From: Sphingobacterium hungaricum
Lineage (GTDB): Bacteria > Bacteroidota > Bacteroidia > Sphingobacteriales > Sphingobacteriaceae
Reading direction: 5' to 3'
NCBI RefSeq assembly: GCF_015210005.1
Contig: NZ_MU158698.1
Coordinates: 1,447,611 to 1,511,610 of the forward strand
DNA length: 64,000 bases
Shown here: positions 53,058 to 62,006 of the stretch, piece by piece
How the letters are laid out: each line of letters begins with the position of its first letter
Numbering within the stretch: the first letter of the stretch is position 1
The notes under the pieces: generated by a model
Database searches by the model: none
The model's input: the letters and a program-made list of their open reading frames with translations, nothing else
Told to the model about the DNA's origin: nothing
Translations under genes and position numbers: made by a program

Positions 53058-54791
53058 CTATTTAGCCTCATTAATGGTTTCATAAATCGCATCTTGTATG
53101 CGGCTGCGCACATTTAATTCGTACAGCTTAGTGCTAACTTGAGGATGCACTCGATTCGACAGAAAAATATAGGTTAGCTGGTGTTTTGGATCTATCCAGA
53201 TGCACGTTCCGGTATAACCGGTATGCCCATAAACCGAACTGTTTGCTAATTTCGAAGGATATTCTTTCTTTGGATCTGGGTCTGCACGGTCAAATCCCAA
53301 TCCTCGGCGACTGACTTTCGATTGGTTTGACGTAAACAAATCAATAGTCGCTGGATTGTAGAAGCGAACGCCTCCATAATCTCCTCGGTTGAGCAACAAT
53401 TGTGCATAAATTGCCAAATCATTTGCCGTGCTAAATAAACCCGCATGTCCAGCAACTCCGCCTGCCATTGCTGCGCCTTGATCGTGAACATAGCCCTCCA
53501 ACAAAACCTTTCTAAATGAAGTATCATTTTCCGTCGGCACAATTGCATCTTTTTCAAAACGATTCCGCGGATTGTAGCCTGCAGTTTTCATTCCGATAGG
53601 TGCATATAAAAAATCGGTCACATACTCATCCATTGGCTGGCTCGTTTCGTGCTCCGCAACTTCCTTCATCACATACATGCTGATGTCGCTGTAAATGTAT
53701 TTTCCTGCGTTCTTTATCGAAGATTTAAGCATCGTCGGCCACATCACATCTTGGTAATAGTTATTTATCAGGTAGGAATTGTCAGCCACTTTTACCTGAT
53801 GGCTTTCTGACGAAAATGTTTGCAAATCGCCTTTTTTTAAGTCTCTGTAAAATGGAATAAATGGCGTAAACCCAGCTTCATGCAACATCACGGTGCGCAA
53901 TGGAATGTTTTCCTTATTCGTTCCCTTGGCTTGGTACAAATACCGGCCAATCGTGCTGTCCAAATTTACAATCTTCAACTCTTGCAAATGCATGATGACA
54001 GGAGTCGTCCCAGCAATTTTGCTGATGGATGCCAAATCAAAAATATCTGTCGTTTTCGTCTGTATTTTGTTTTCGTAGGTATGATATCCGTAGGATTTTT
54101 CAAAAATCACCTGACCGTTCTTCACTGCCATCACGACCAATCCCGGTACAGCATGTTCACGAATCGCTTCTTGCGCAATCGCATCGATTTTTTGAGTCAT
54201 TTTTGCAATATCTAAACCTGAACGCTCTCCTTTTGTGTATTGAAGTCGGGTTTGCTCGGTTTTATTTTGACCTTCAGTGATTCCTAAACCTCCAAAAATT
54301 GACATCGCCATTTGTTCCTGATGTGCAGGGCTTGCATCGGCAACATCCAATAAGGTAATGTTTTGCTGGCGGAATGAATTATTCAGAGTCCCCGCGACTG
54401 TATTTTGCGGAGAGAATGTACAAAAAATAACATGCTTCCTGTTGACAATGGATTGTTGCACCATCGCCAGATAATCACCGCGCAAATCCTCGATAGTCCC
54501 CGCTACAATAATCGTGTTGTAATATTTTGTTTTCTCGTCATATTGATGAAAATCAAAACTGCTGACCTCGGCATAACGCTGAAGCATCGACACGAAAGGA
54601 GCATAATGAGCTGGAGAAGCTGTTACGACAGCAATTTTAAGTTCATCCAATCTTTTCAATGGAATTGATTGTGATGGATTTTTGCTTAACAGAACATGAT
54701 TATCCACCGCTTGCTTATATTGCCCGAAAGCTGTTATCGAAATCAGGCTAAAAAATAAAACGAAAAATTTAGGAAGTGCTGTTTTTTTCAT
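53058..54791 (-). CDS. AmiE-like serine hydrolase with N-terminal GH3 C-domain remnant
   Basis: About 577 residues from the ATG at 54791 (MKKTALPKFF); readings to 54797 or 54923 are possible, but the longest would run into the xseA promoter. A signal peptide ends near TAFGQ. Residues about 25-175 look like the C-terminal domain of a GH3 glucosaminidase (LKRLDELKIAVVTAS, NTIIVAGTIEDLR) but no GH3 catalytic barrel is present. Residues about 190-577 form a class C beta-lactamase fold: SISK (about 255-258), YSD in IYSDISMYVM and HTGYTGT. B. subtilis AmiE, of this fold, is an N-acetylmuramyl-L-alanine amidase; this function is inferred. Confidence 0.82.
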   Translation of the reverse strand: MKKTALPKFFVLFFSLISITAFGQYKQAVDNHVLLSKNPSQSIPLKRLDELKIAVVTASPAHYAPFVSMLQRYAEVSSFDFHQYDEKTKYYNTIIVAGTIEDLRGDYLAMVQQSIVNRKHVIFCTFSPQNTVAGTLNNSFRQQNITLLDVADASPAHQEQMAMSIFGGLGITEGQNKTEQTRLQYTKGERSGLDIAKMTQKIDAIAQEAIREHAVPGLVVMAVKNGQVIFEKSYGYHTYENKIQTKTTDIFDLASISKIAGTTPVIMHLQELKIVNLDSTIGRYLYQAKGTNKENIPLRTVMLHEAGFTPFIPFYRDLKKGDLQTFSSESHQVKVADNSYLINNYYQDVMWPTMLKSSIKNAGKYIYSDISMYVMKEVAEHETSQPMDEYVTDFLYAPIGMKTAGYNPRNRFEKDAIVPTENDTSFRKVLLEGYVHDQGAAMAGGVAGHAGLFSTANDLAIYAQLLLNRGDYGGVRFYNPATIDLFTSNQSKVSRRGLGFDRADPDPKKEYPSKLANSSVYGHTGYTGTCIWIDPKHQLTYIFLSNRVHPQVSTKLYELNVRSRIQDAIYETINEAK

Positions 54792-54852
54792 ATGCATAAA
54801 TGTAAAAATTAAAAGCTTAAAAGTCCCTGATTTTTTGGAAAGAATTAATCTG

Positions 54853-54860
54853 TATATTTG
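54853..54860 (+). promoter_or_regulatory. -7 element of xseA
   Basis: TATATTTG ends only 4 bases before the ATG at 54865, so the transcript could be leaderless or nearly so. A T-rich stretch at 54831-54837 may serve as the -33 element. Confidence 0.5.
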
Positions 54861-54864
54861 GCTT

Positions 54865-56121
54865 ATGCCAGAAAAAATAGCAGATAAAACCATATTTACG
54901 TTATTGGAAGTGACTCGAAGCATTCAGAAGACGCTTGCGGACCGCTACCAAAGTTTGTATTGGATTAAAGCTGAAATGAATAAGCTGAATCATTATTCAC
55001 ATTCTGGACATGCTTATCCCGAATTGGTCGAGAAAAAAGATGGAAAAATTGTTTCTGAAATTAAATCCATTCTCTGGAAAACCGACTACGAACGCATCAA
55101 TCGCCAGTTTTTAGAGATTCTTCAAGAACCTTTACGTGATGGCATTACCATTTTGTTTCAAGCTGGAATTTCCTACGACCCTTTGTATGGATTGAGCCTT
55201 AAAATTGTAGATATCGACCCGACTTTTGTATTGGGAGAATTGGAGAAGGAAAAGAAAGAAAGCATTCGACGTTTACATCAAGAAGGATTATTTAACCAAA
55301 ATAAGACGCTTCCATTCCCATTAGTTCCGAAACGGTTGGCAATTATTTCGGTGGAAACAAGCAAAGGCTTATCGGACTTTTTTAAAATTATCAACCAAAA
55401 CCCTTGGGGTTACCAATTCGAAACGACATTGTATCCAGCGCTTTTGCAGGGCGATAAATCGGTACCTTCGATTATCAAACAATTGGCCGTTATTGCCGAA
55501 CGAACGGATGCCTATGACGCTTTGTTAATTGTTCGTGGTGGTGGCGGAGAAGTTGGTTTGTCGAGTTACAACAATTATTTATTGGCGCGAGCCATATCCA
55601 TATTTCCAATCCCGGTTTTGACAGGAATTGGCCATTCGACGAATGAAACGGTAAGTGAGATGGTCGCTTACAAAAATGCAATTACGCCTTCTGAATTGGC
55701 GGATTTTTTAATTCAGAAATTTCATCAATTCGCCATTCCCGTCGACCAGGCGCAAGAAAGGCTGATTCAGTATTCGAATGAAAAATTTAAGAAGGAAAAG
55801 CTGGCCATCCAGCAATTGATTCAATCGCTGACTTGGAATAGCAAGACTGTATTTAATCGAGAGAAAAACCAAGTAAATAATGCGCAACAGCACCTGCAAT
55901 TGTTTAGCCGTCAATTATTGAAGGAACGTTTTTCCGATTTGGCTCACACAAGCCGTTTGATTCAATTGGCAAATCCTTTGCAATTATTGAAGCGCGGATT
56001 CAGCATTACTCGCGTGAATGGAAAAGCTGTGATGGGAATTGAAGAGCTGACAGTCGGAGACGAGCTGGAAACCATTGTTGCCAATGGCAAAATAAAAAGT
56101 ACTGTTACACAAAAATCATAA
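54865..56121 (+). CDS. xseA: Exodeoxyribonuclease VII large subunit
   Basis: About 418 residues from the ATG at 54865 (MPEKIADKTIF); an upstream in-frame ATG at 54835 lies on the far side of the -7 element and is rejected. It has the N-terminal OB-fold (RYQSLYWIKAEMNKL, ELVEKKDGKIV), the catalytic domain (KRLAIISVETSKGLSDFF, IVRGGGGEVGLSSYNNYLLARAI, TGIGHSTNETVSEMVA) and a C-terminal coiled coil. With XseB it degrades single-stranded DNA. The small subunit starts 3 bases after the stop. Confidence 0.94.
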   Translation: MPEKIADKTIFTLLEVTRSIQKTLADRYQSLYWIKAEMNKLNHYSHSGHAYPELVEKKDGKIVSEIKSILWKTDYERINRQFLEILQEPLRDGITILFQAGISYDPLYGLSLKIVDIDPTFVLGELEKEKKESIRRLHQEGLFNQNKTLPFPLVPKRLAIISVETSKGLSDFFKIINQNPWGYQFETTLYPALLQGDKSVPSIIKQLAVIAERTDAYDALLIVRGGGGEVGLSSYNNYLLARAISIFPIPVLTGIGHSTNETVSEMVAYKNAITPSELADFLIQKFHQFAIPVDQAQERLIQYSNEKFKKEKLAIQQLIQSLTWNSKTVFNREKNQVNNAQQHLQLFSRQLLKERFSDLAHTSRLIQLANPLQLLKRGFSITRVNGKAVMGIEELTVGDELETIVANGKIKSTVTQKS

Positions 56122-56124
56122 GAA

Positions 56125-56367
56125 ATGGAGAACACGTTTACCTACGAAGATGCATTTAATGAACTGCAAACTATTGTTTCGTCCATTGAATCAGGAGAAA
56201 TCAATGTGGATGAATTGTCGGACAAAATCAAAAGAGCTTCGGAACTGATTAGTCTTTGCAAAGCAAAACTTACTGCTTCGGAAGAAGAAGTTGACAAACT
56301 TCTTATTAAGCTAGAGAAAGAAGATACAATTCTGAACGCGGAAGAAGGTGGAGCGGAAGAAGAATAA
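56125..56367 (+). CDS. xseB: Exodeoxyribonuclease VII small subunit
   Basis: An 80-residue helical, acidic protein with the XseB pattern: FTYEDAFNELQTIVSSIESG, then ELSDKIKRASELISLCKAKL and an acidic tail. Several XseB copies bind one XseA. Gene order and the 3-base spacing support the call. The gap to uvrA (56368-56566) holds no gene and only a weak hairpin. Confidence 0.93.
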   Translation: MENTFTYEDAFNELQTIVSSIESGEINVDELSDKIKRASELISLCKAKLTASEEEVDKLLIKLEKEDTILNAEEGGAEEE

Positions 56368-56552
56368 TTGCATTTTCAATCCATGAATAACTTACGTTTT
56401 TTAAATCCTCAAAGAAAATTCTTTTCCCCAAGAAATAGGACATCCCTTTGCTTTTCCTATACACTTCATCACGAGTAAAATAAATCTAATTTACAGGAAA
56501 ACTAATTCTTGAATTTTTACTTTCTAAACAAAATGATGCAACAATAAATGCT

Positions 56553-56560
56553 TAATTTTG
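56553..56560 (+). promoter_or_regulatory. -7 element of uvrA
   Basis: TAATTTTG matches TAnnTTTG and ends 6 bases before the ATG at 56567, again implying a very short or absent leader. No clear -33 element seen. Confidence 0.45.
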
Positions 56561-56566
56561 TAGGCT

Positions 56567-59368
56567 ATGCAAAAAAATGCGAATCACAGTCCCAAATCAC
56601 ATATACAAATCAAAGGCGCACGCGTCAACAACCTCAAAAACATTGATGTTGATATCCCAAAGAACAATTTAGTTGTTATTACCGGCATGTCTGGGTCAGG
56701 AAAATCTTCTTTGGCTTTTGACACTTTATATGCCGAAGGACAGCGTCGCTATGTTGAAAGCTTGTCGTCTTACGCGCGCCAATTTATGGGCCGTATGAAT
56801 AAGCCTGAAGTTGATTTTATCAAAGGAATTGCTCCTGCAATCGCAATCGAACAGAAAGTCATTACGAGCAATCCACGTTCGACCGTTGGTACTTCAACGG
56901 AGATTTATGATTATTTAAAATTGTTGTTTGCGCGTATCGGCAAAACGTATTCTCCCGTATCAGGAAAAGAAGTCACAAAAGATACGGTAACATCGGTTGT
57001 CGACGCCGTAAGCGCGCACGCAGACGACAGGACGGTCACGATATTGACTCATTTGATTCCGCTGAACAACCGGAAGCTGAAGGAAGAACTTTCCTTGCTT
57101 CTTCAAAAAGGATTTGTGCGTGTGCAATACAAAGACGCAATTCATAAAATTGAGTCTTTAATCGAAGACAAAGACGTTCCGAATAAAGCTTTCAAAGCTA
57201 CAGATGTTCAGATTGTCATCGATAGAGTTCGATTAGACCATGAGGAAGATACCATCAATCGCTTAGCGGATTCTGTACAAACTGCCTTTTTCGAAGGAAA
57301 GGGCGAATGTATTGTTGATATCGACGGCGAGAAGAAAACGTATTCCGATAAATTTGAGCTGGATGGCATCGTCTTCGAAGAGCCGACGCCCAATTTCTTT
57401 AGTTTTAACAATCCATATGGCGCATGCCGACGTTGCGAAGGCTACGGAAAAGTGATTGGAATCGACCCTGACTTGGTCTTTCCTGACAAAGGAAAATCCA
57501 TTTACGATGGAGCCATCGCTCCATGGAGAGGTGAAAAAATGGGCACTTATTTGGACAAATTAGTTCGGGTTGCGCTAAAATTTGATTTCCCTATTCACCG
57601 TGCCTACGCGGATTTGACAGCGGAACAAAAAGAAGTTTTGTGGACAGGTAATAAATATTTCGATGGATTAAATTCGTTTTTCGACGAATTAGAATCACAG
57701 ACTTATAAAATTCAATACCGCGTGATGCTTTCCCGCTACCGCGGAAAAACGGATTGCCCTGACTGTAAAGGGTCAAGATTGCGTCAAGACGCTTCGTATG
57801 TTAAAATAAATAACAAATCAATAATTGATATTGTCTTGTTGCCGATTGATAAAGCATTGGTTTTCTTCCAAAATCTGAATCTTGCGGACAATGAATTGCT
57901 AATTGCAAAACGATTGCTGGCAGAAATCACCAACCGCATCCAGTTCTTATGCGATGTGGGTTTAAGCTATTTAACCTTAAACCGCTTGAGCAACACGCTT
58001 TCGGGTGGTGAATCCCAACGCATTAACTTGGCTACATCGCTAGGAAGTTCATTGGTCGGTTCGATTTACGTATTGGATGAGCCGAGCATCGGTCTGCATC
58101 CTCGTGATATACAGCGACTAATCTCGGTTCTGCAATCTTTGCGCGACCTAGGAAATACGGTGATTGTTGTGGAGCATGAGCAGGAAATGATGGAAGCTTC
58201 AGATTATTTGATTGACATTGGTCCAGAAGCAGGAATCAATGGCGGAGAATTGGTTTTCGCCGGGAATTACGATGAGATTATAAAAGATAAGAACAGTTTG
58301 ACCGGAAATTATCTGAGCGGAAAATTAAAGATTCCAGTTCCGGCAAGCCGAAGAAAATGGACGGACGCCATAAAAATTAAAGGTGCCCGTGAAAATAATT
58401 TGCAGGGAATTGATGTTGATTTTCCGTTGCATGTATTTACAGTTGTTTCTGGAGTTTCAGGCTCAGGGAAAACATCTTTGGTAAAACGCATTCTTTATCC
58501 GGCATTGCAAAAAGCAATCGGGAATTATTCTGGAGAACAATCTGGCCAATTTGATGGAATTGAAGGCGATATAACTGGTGTAGAACAAGTAGAGATGGTT
58601 GACCAAAATCCAATCGGTCGCTCTTCTCGCTCAAATCCGGTGACTTATGTCAAAGCTTGGGACGAGGTTCGCGCTTTGTATTCCAATCTTCCAGCAGCAA
58701 AAGCAAACGGATTGAAACCTGCAGCATTTTCGTTCAACGTGGAAGGTGGTCGCTGCGATGTTTGTCAAGGCGATGGCGAGGTGAAAATCGAGATGCAGTT
58801 TATGGCTGACATTATTCTGCCTTGCGAAGCATGTGGCGGAAAACGATTTAAGCAACATGTTTTGGATGTGGTTTATAAAGAAAAAAATGTCGCTGATATT
58901 TTGGATTTAAGTGTGGACGAAGCCATCATTTTCTTTGCTGACCAAGCCAAAATCATAGCCAAATTACAGCCATTGCAAGATGTGGGATTAGGTTATGTCA
59001 AATTAGGACAATCATCCAGCACTTTGTCGGGCGGTGAGGCGCAGCGCATCAAATTAGCTTCATTTTTGATAAAAGGAAATAATGCAAAGAAAACGCTATT
59101 CATTTTTGATGAACCTACAACTGGCCTTCATTTCCATGACATTCAAAAACTATTGAAATCATTCGATGCGCTAATTGCATTGGGAAATAGCATTTTGGTT
59201 ATCGAACATAATATGGACATGATTAAGTCGGCGGATTGGGTTATTGATATTGGTCCAGAAGGTGGAGAAAAAGGTGGAAAACTTGTTTTTGCAGGCACAC
59301 CAGAAGATTTGACAAAGTGTAATGAATCCTTTACCGGAAAATTTTTGAAGAGCCATTTAAAAAGTTGA
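56567..59368 (+). CDS. uvrA: Excinuclease ABC subunit A
   Basis: A 933-residue protein with two ABC ATPase modules: Walker [10 protein letters not shown] and GVSGSGKTS, signatures [12 protein letters not shown] and [12 protein letters not shown], and an intact UvrB-binding region (about 130-245). The C-terminal zinc module is complete ([16 protein letters not shown] and CEACGGKRF). In the first zinc module the leading CxxC pair is absent ([11 protein letters not shown] where CPxCGY is usual) while CRRCEGYG remains. UvrA recognises DNA damage and loads UvrB. The length is near that of normal UvrA, so it is not the shorter UvrA2 type. Confidence 0.95.
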   Translation: MQKNANHSPKSHIQIKGARVNNLKNIDVDIPKNNLVVITGMSGSGKSSLAFDTLYAEGQRRYVESLSSYARQFMGRMNKPEVDFIKGIAPAIAIEQKVITSNPRSTVGTSTEIYDYLKLLFARIGKTYSPVSGKEVTKDTVTSVVDAVSAHADDRTVTILTHLIPLNNRKLKEELSLLLQKGFVRVQYKDAIHKIESLIEDKDVPNKAFKATDVQIVIDRVRLDHEEDTINRLADSVQTAFFEGKGECIVDIDGEKKTYSDKFELDGIVFEEPTPNFFSFNNPYGACRRCEGYGKVIGIDPDLVFPDKGKSIYDGAIAPWRGEKMGTYLDKLVRVALKFDFPIHRAYADLTAEQKEVLWTGNKYFDGLNSFFDELESQTYKIQYRVMLSRYRGKTDCPDCKGSRLRQDASYVKINNKSIIDIVLLPIDKALVFFQNLNLADNELLIAKRLLAEITNRIQFLCDVGLSYLTLNRLSNTLSGGESQRINLATSLGSSLVGSIYVLDEPSIGLHPRDIQRLISVLQSLRDLGNTVIVVEHEQEMMEASDYLIDIGPEAGINGGELVFAGNYDEIIKDKNSLTGNYLSGKLKIPVPASRRKWTDAIKIKGARENNLQGIDVDFPLHVFTVVSGVSGSGKTSLVKRILYPALQKAIGNYSGEQSGQFDGIEGDITGVEQVEMVDQNPIGRSSRSNPVTYVKAWDEVRALYSNLPAAKANGLKPAAFSFNVEGGRCDVCQGDGEVKIEMQFMADIILPCEACGGKRFKQHVLDVVYKEKNVADILDLSVDEAIIFFADQAKIIAKLQPLQDVGLGYVKLGQSSSTLSGGEAQRIKLASFLIKGNNAKKTLFIFDEPTTGLHFHDIQKLLKSFDALIALGNSILVIEHNMDMIKSADWVIDIGPEGGEKGGKLVFAGTPEDLTKCNESFTGKFLKSHLKS

Positions 59369-59410
59369 GTTTTGTCCAACACAAAGAATCGATAGTTTAA
59401 CAGCACAACC

Positions 59411-61051
59411 ATGACGAAAAAATTAGGAATACTTTTTAGCAGTCTGCTTTTAATATCCAGCGTAACGTTCGCACAGAAAGATAAGCCAAAGCTTGTCGTA
59501 GGATTAATGGTTGACCAAATGCGCTGGGATTACTTGTACCGATTTGCAGACCGTTATTCTGACAATGGTTTCAAACGTTTGTTAAGAGAAGGTTTTTCAT
59601 GTGAAAATACACTGATTGATTATGTTCCGACGTATACTGCCATAGGCCATAGTTCTGTTTATACAGGTTCTGTTCCGGCTATTCATGGAATTGCAGCCAA
59701 TGATTGGATTGAACAGCAAACTGGCGTCGCGATGTATTGTACCGAAGATGATAGTGTCGAAGGTGTGGGAAGTTCTGAAAAAGAAGGGAAACAATCGCCT
59801 CGAAATTTATTGACATCAACGATTACCGACCAATTAAAATTAGCTAGTAATTTCCAATCGAAAGTCATTGGCATCGCCATAAAAGACCGAGGTGGAATTT
59901 TACCGGCAGGGCATTTTGCAGATGCGGCTTACTGGTTTGAAGCCAAATCGGGAGACTGGATTAGCAGTACATTTTACATGGAATCTTTGCCAAAATGGGT
60001 GGTCGATTTCAACAAGAAAAAATTAGCAGATAAATATTTAAAACAGGATTGGAACACTTTGTACCCAATCGAAACATACACGTCTAGCATAAGCGATGAT
60101 AATGTGTATGAAGGAAAATGGGCTGGCGAAGAAACGCCTACATTGCCTCGCAAAACGTCATTATTGATGAAGGATGCGGGTTATGAATTAATCAAAACCA
60201 CACCTCAGGGCAACACGCTAACCTTTGACCTTGCTAAAGAAGCTATCAAAAATGAGCATTTAGGAAATAACGAGACCAACAATACTGATTTCTTGTGCGT
60301 AAGCTTGTCGGCAACTGATTATGTTGGCCACCGGTATTCGCTAAGTGCCGTTGAAATGGAAGACATTTACTTGCGCTTGGATTTAGAACTTGCGGAATTT
60401 TTCAATTACCTGGATGAGACCGTTGGAAAAGGAAACTACACATTCTTTCTGACGGCAGACCATGGTGCTTCCTACAATTCCCGATACTTTATGGATCAAG
60501 GTGGAAACGGAGGATATTTTTATGCACGACAAATCCTTACGAATTTAAATGATTCGTTGAAAAATGAATTTGGACAAGAGAAATTGGTTCGCAGTCTAAT
60601 GAATTATCAAGTTCATCTGGATTATACCAAGATTGAAGCGGCAAATTTAGACGAAGCCGCAATCAAAAAATCGATTATCAAACAATTGCGCCATGAAGAT
60701 GGAGTTGCTTTTGTTGTTGATATGGAAGGCGGCGAAAACATGCTCGTTCCGCAACAATTGCGCGAAAAAATCATCAATGGCTACAATCGCAAACGGAGCG
60801 GAGCCATCCAAATCATTACCGAACCGCAATGGTATTCTGGAACGCCTCGCTCAACAGGAACAACGCACGGAACTTGGTCGCCTTATGATTCGCATATTCC
60901 GTTGGTTTTTATGGGCTGGGGAATCACGCCTGGAAAAACGAATAAGACCACGCACATCACCGATATTGCGCCAACTCTAGCGGCATTATTGCATATTACA
61001 GAACCAAATGGCAGCATTGGCACTCCAATCGTCGAAGTACTGACGCCCTAA
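59411..61051 (+). CDS. PafA-like alkaline phosphatase
   Basis: A 546-residue secreted protein (signal peptide about 1-21, VTFAQ) of the PafA type. Active-site elements are visible: metal Asp in GLMVDQMRWDY (D35), the nucleophile threonine T76 in VPTYTAIGH, LSATDYVGH for the Asp/His pair, TADHGASYNSRYF for the second Asp/His pair, and GTTHGTWSPYDSHIP with the last histidine. PafA from flavobacteria is a calcium-activated phosphate-monoester hydrolase not repressed by phosphate. It acts in the periplasm. A stand-alone gene, 42 bases after uvrA. Confidence 0.92.
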   Translation: MTKKLGILFSSLLLISSVTFAQKDKPKLVVGLMVDQMRWDYLYRFADRYSDNGFKRLLREGFSCENTLIDYVPTYTAIGHSSVYTGSVPAIHGIAANDWIEQQTGVAMYCTEDDSVEGVGSSEKEGKQSPRNLLTSTITDQLKLASNFQSKVIGIAIKDRGGILPAGHFADAAYWFEAKSGDWISSTFYMESLPKWVVDFNKKKLADKYLKQDWNTLYPIETYTSSISDDNVYEGKWAGEETPTLPRKTSLLMKDAGYELIKTTPQGNTLTFDLAKEAIKNEHLGNNETNNTDFLCVSLSATDYVGHRYSLSAVEMEDIYLRLDLELAEFFNYLDETVGKGNYTFFLTADHGASYNSRYFMDQGGNGGYFYARQILTNLNDSLKNEFGQEKLVRSLMNYQVHLDYTKIEAANLDEAAIKKSIIKQLRHEDGVAFVVDMEGGENMLVPQQLREKIINGYNRKRSGAIQIITEPQWYSGTPRSTGTTHGTWSPYDSHIPLVFMGWGITPGKTNKTTHITDIAPTLAALLHITEPNGSIGTPIVEVLTP

Positions 61052-61113
61052 TTTTTTTTAACGTATAAAATTCTGTATTTTTGATATCTTACATTCAGAA
61101 TTGAGTAAAAAAT

Positions 61114-61557
61114 ATGCTTTCTAAGAAAACAAAATACGCAATTAAAGCTTTGATGGTTCTAGGTAGAAACTACGGCAATGAACCCATGCAGATTGTCAAA
61201 ATCGCAGAAGAAGAGCGTATTCCAAAGAAATTTTTGGAACAGATTTTACTGGAAATGCGAAATGCTGGGATTTTATATTCTAAAAAAGGTGCTGGCGGTG
61301 GCTACAGCTTGAATAAAGCGCCAGAAGATGTCTACCTTTCTCAGGTAATGCGCCTAATTGATGGGCCGATTGCGCTATTGCCTTGTGTGAGCCTTAACTT
61401 TTATCGTTCTTGTGAAGAATGTACTGAAGAACATGTTTGCGGTATCCGCGATACATTTATCGAAGTTCGAAATGCAATGTTGCAAATCCTAAATGACACA
61501 AGCGTCGCTCACTTAATTAATAAAGAGAAAGAATTAAACTTGGATGTTAGCGAGTAA
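61114..61557 (+). CDS. Rrf2-family transcriptional regulator with four cysteines
   Basis: A 147-residue regulator: winged helix-turn-helix (about 1-75, MLSKKTKYAIKALMVLGRNY, RIPKKFLEQILLEMRNAG, GGYSLNKAPEDV) and a C-terminal part with C91, C100, C103 and C109. Rrf2 proteins such as IscR, NsrR and RirA bind an iron-sulfur cluster through three cysteines, so cluster sensing (iron, NO or redox) is plausible; the spacing differs from IscR. A -7-like TATTTTTG lies about 35 bases upstream. No target gene is adjacent on the same strand. A short A-rich repeat follows the stop. Confidence 0.9.
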   Translation: MLSKKTKYAIKALMVLGRNYGNEPMQIVKIAEEERIPKKFLEQILLEMRNAGILYSKKGAGGGYSLNKAPEDVYLSQVMRLIDGPIALLPCVSLNFYRSCEECTEEHVCGIRDTFIEVRNAMLQILNDTSVAHLINKEKELNLDVSE

Positions 61558-61560
61558 GAA

Positions 61561-61592
61561 AGTAAAAATTCAAAAGTAAAAATTAAAAAAAT
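61561..61592. repeat. A-rich direct repeat, second location
   Basis: AGTAAAAATTCAAAAGTAAA follows the Rrf2 stop codon and repeats the block seen directly after ggt (12993-13024). It could be a dispersed 3'-end repeat of this genome. Confidence 0.5.
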
Positions 61593-61618
61593 CTATTTTT
61601 CCGAATCTATTTTGTTAG

Positions 61619-62005
61619 CTAATTGCTTTCGTAAAATTCAATCGGCAAACCATCCGGGTCTTGAATAAATGTAAATTTCTTTCCTGTAAATTCATCTGTC
61701 CGGATAATTTCGACAGAAACTCCTAATCCTTCCATTCGTTCTTTTTCTGCTTCTACATTTTCAACAACAAAAGCAAGATGTCTTAGTCCGCAACTTTCGG
61801 GTTGAGAGGGTCTCTTTGGTGGATTCGGAAATGAAAAGAGTTCAATAATATAGTGCCCGTTTAGACTTAAATCCAATTTGTACGAATCCCTTTGCTCCCG
61901 ATAAACTTCTCTGATAATCGCTAATCCTAAGGTTTCTGTGTAGAACTTTTTCGAAACTTCATAATCTGAACAGATTATCGCAATATGATGAACGGCTTTT
62001 AACAT
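61619..62005 (-). CDS. VOC-family (glyoxalase-like) protein
   Basis: A 128-residue protein with two beta-alpha-beta-beta-beta modules: HHIAIICSDYEVSKKFYTET at the start with the first metal histidine, YIIELFSFPNPPKRP, GLRHLAFVVENVEAEKERME with the second histidine, and FIQDPDGLPIEFYES at the end with the terminal glutamate. This matches the short YaeR/GloA2-like branch of the VOC superfamily. The metal site is intact; the substrate is unknown. It follows murF by one base on the same strand, so it is co-transcribed. Confidence 0.88.
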   Translation of the reverse strand: MLKAVHHIAIICSDYEVSKKFYTETLGLAIIREVYREQRDSYKLDLSLNGHYIIELFSFPNPPKRPSQPESCGLRHLAFVVENVEAEKERMEGLGVSVEIIRTDEFTGKKFTFIQDPDGLPIEFYESN

Positions 62006-62006
62006 G

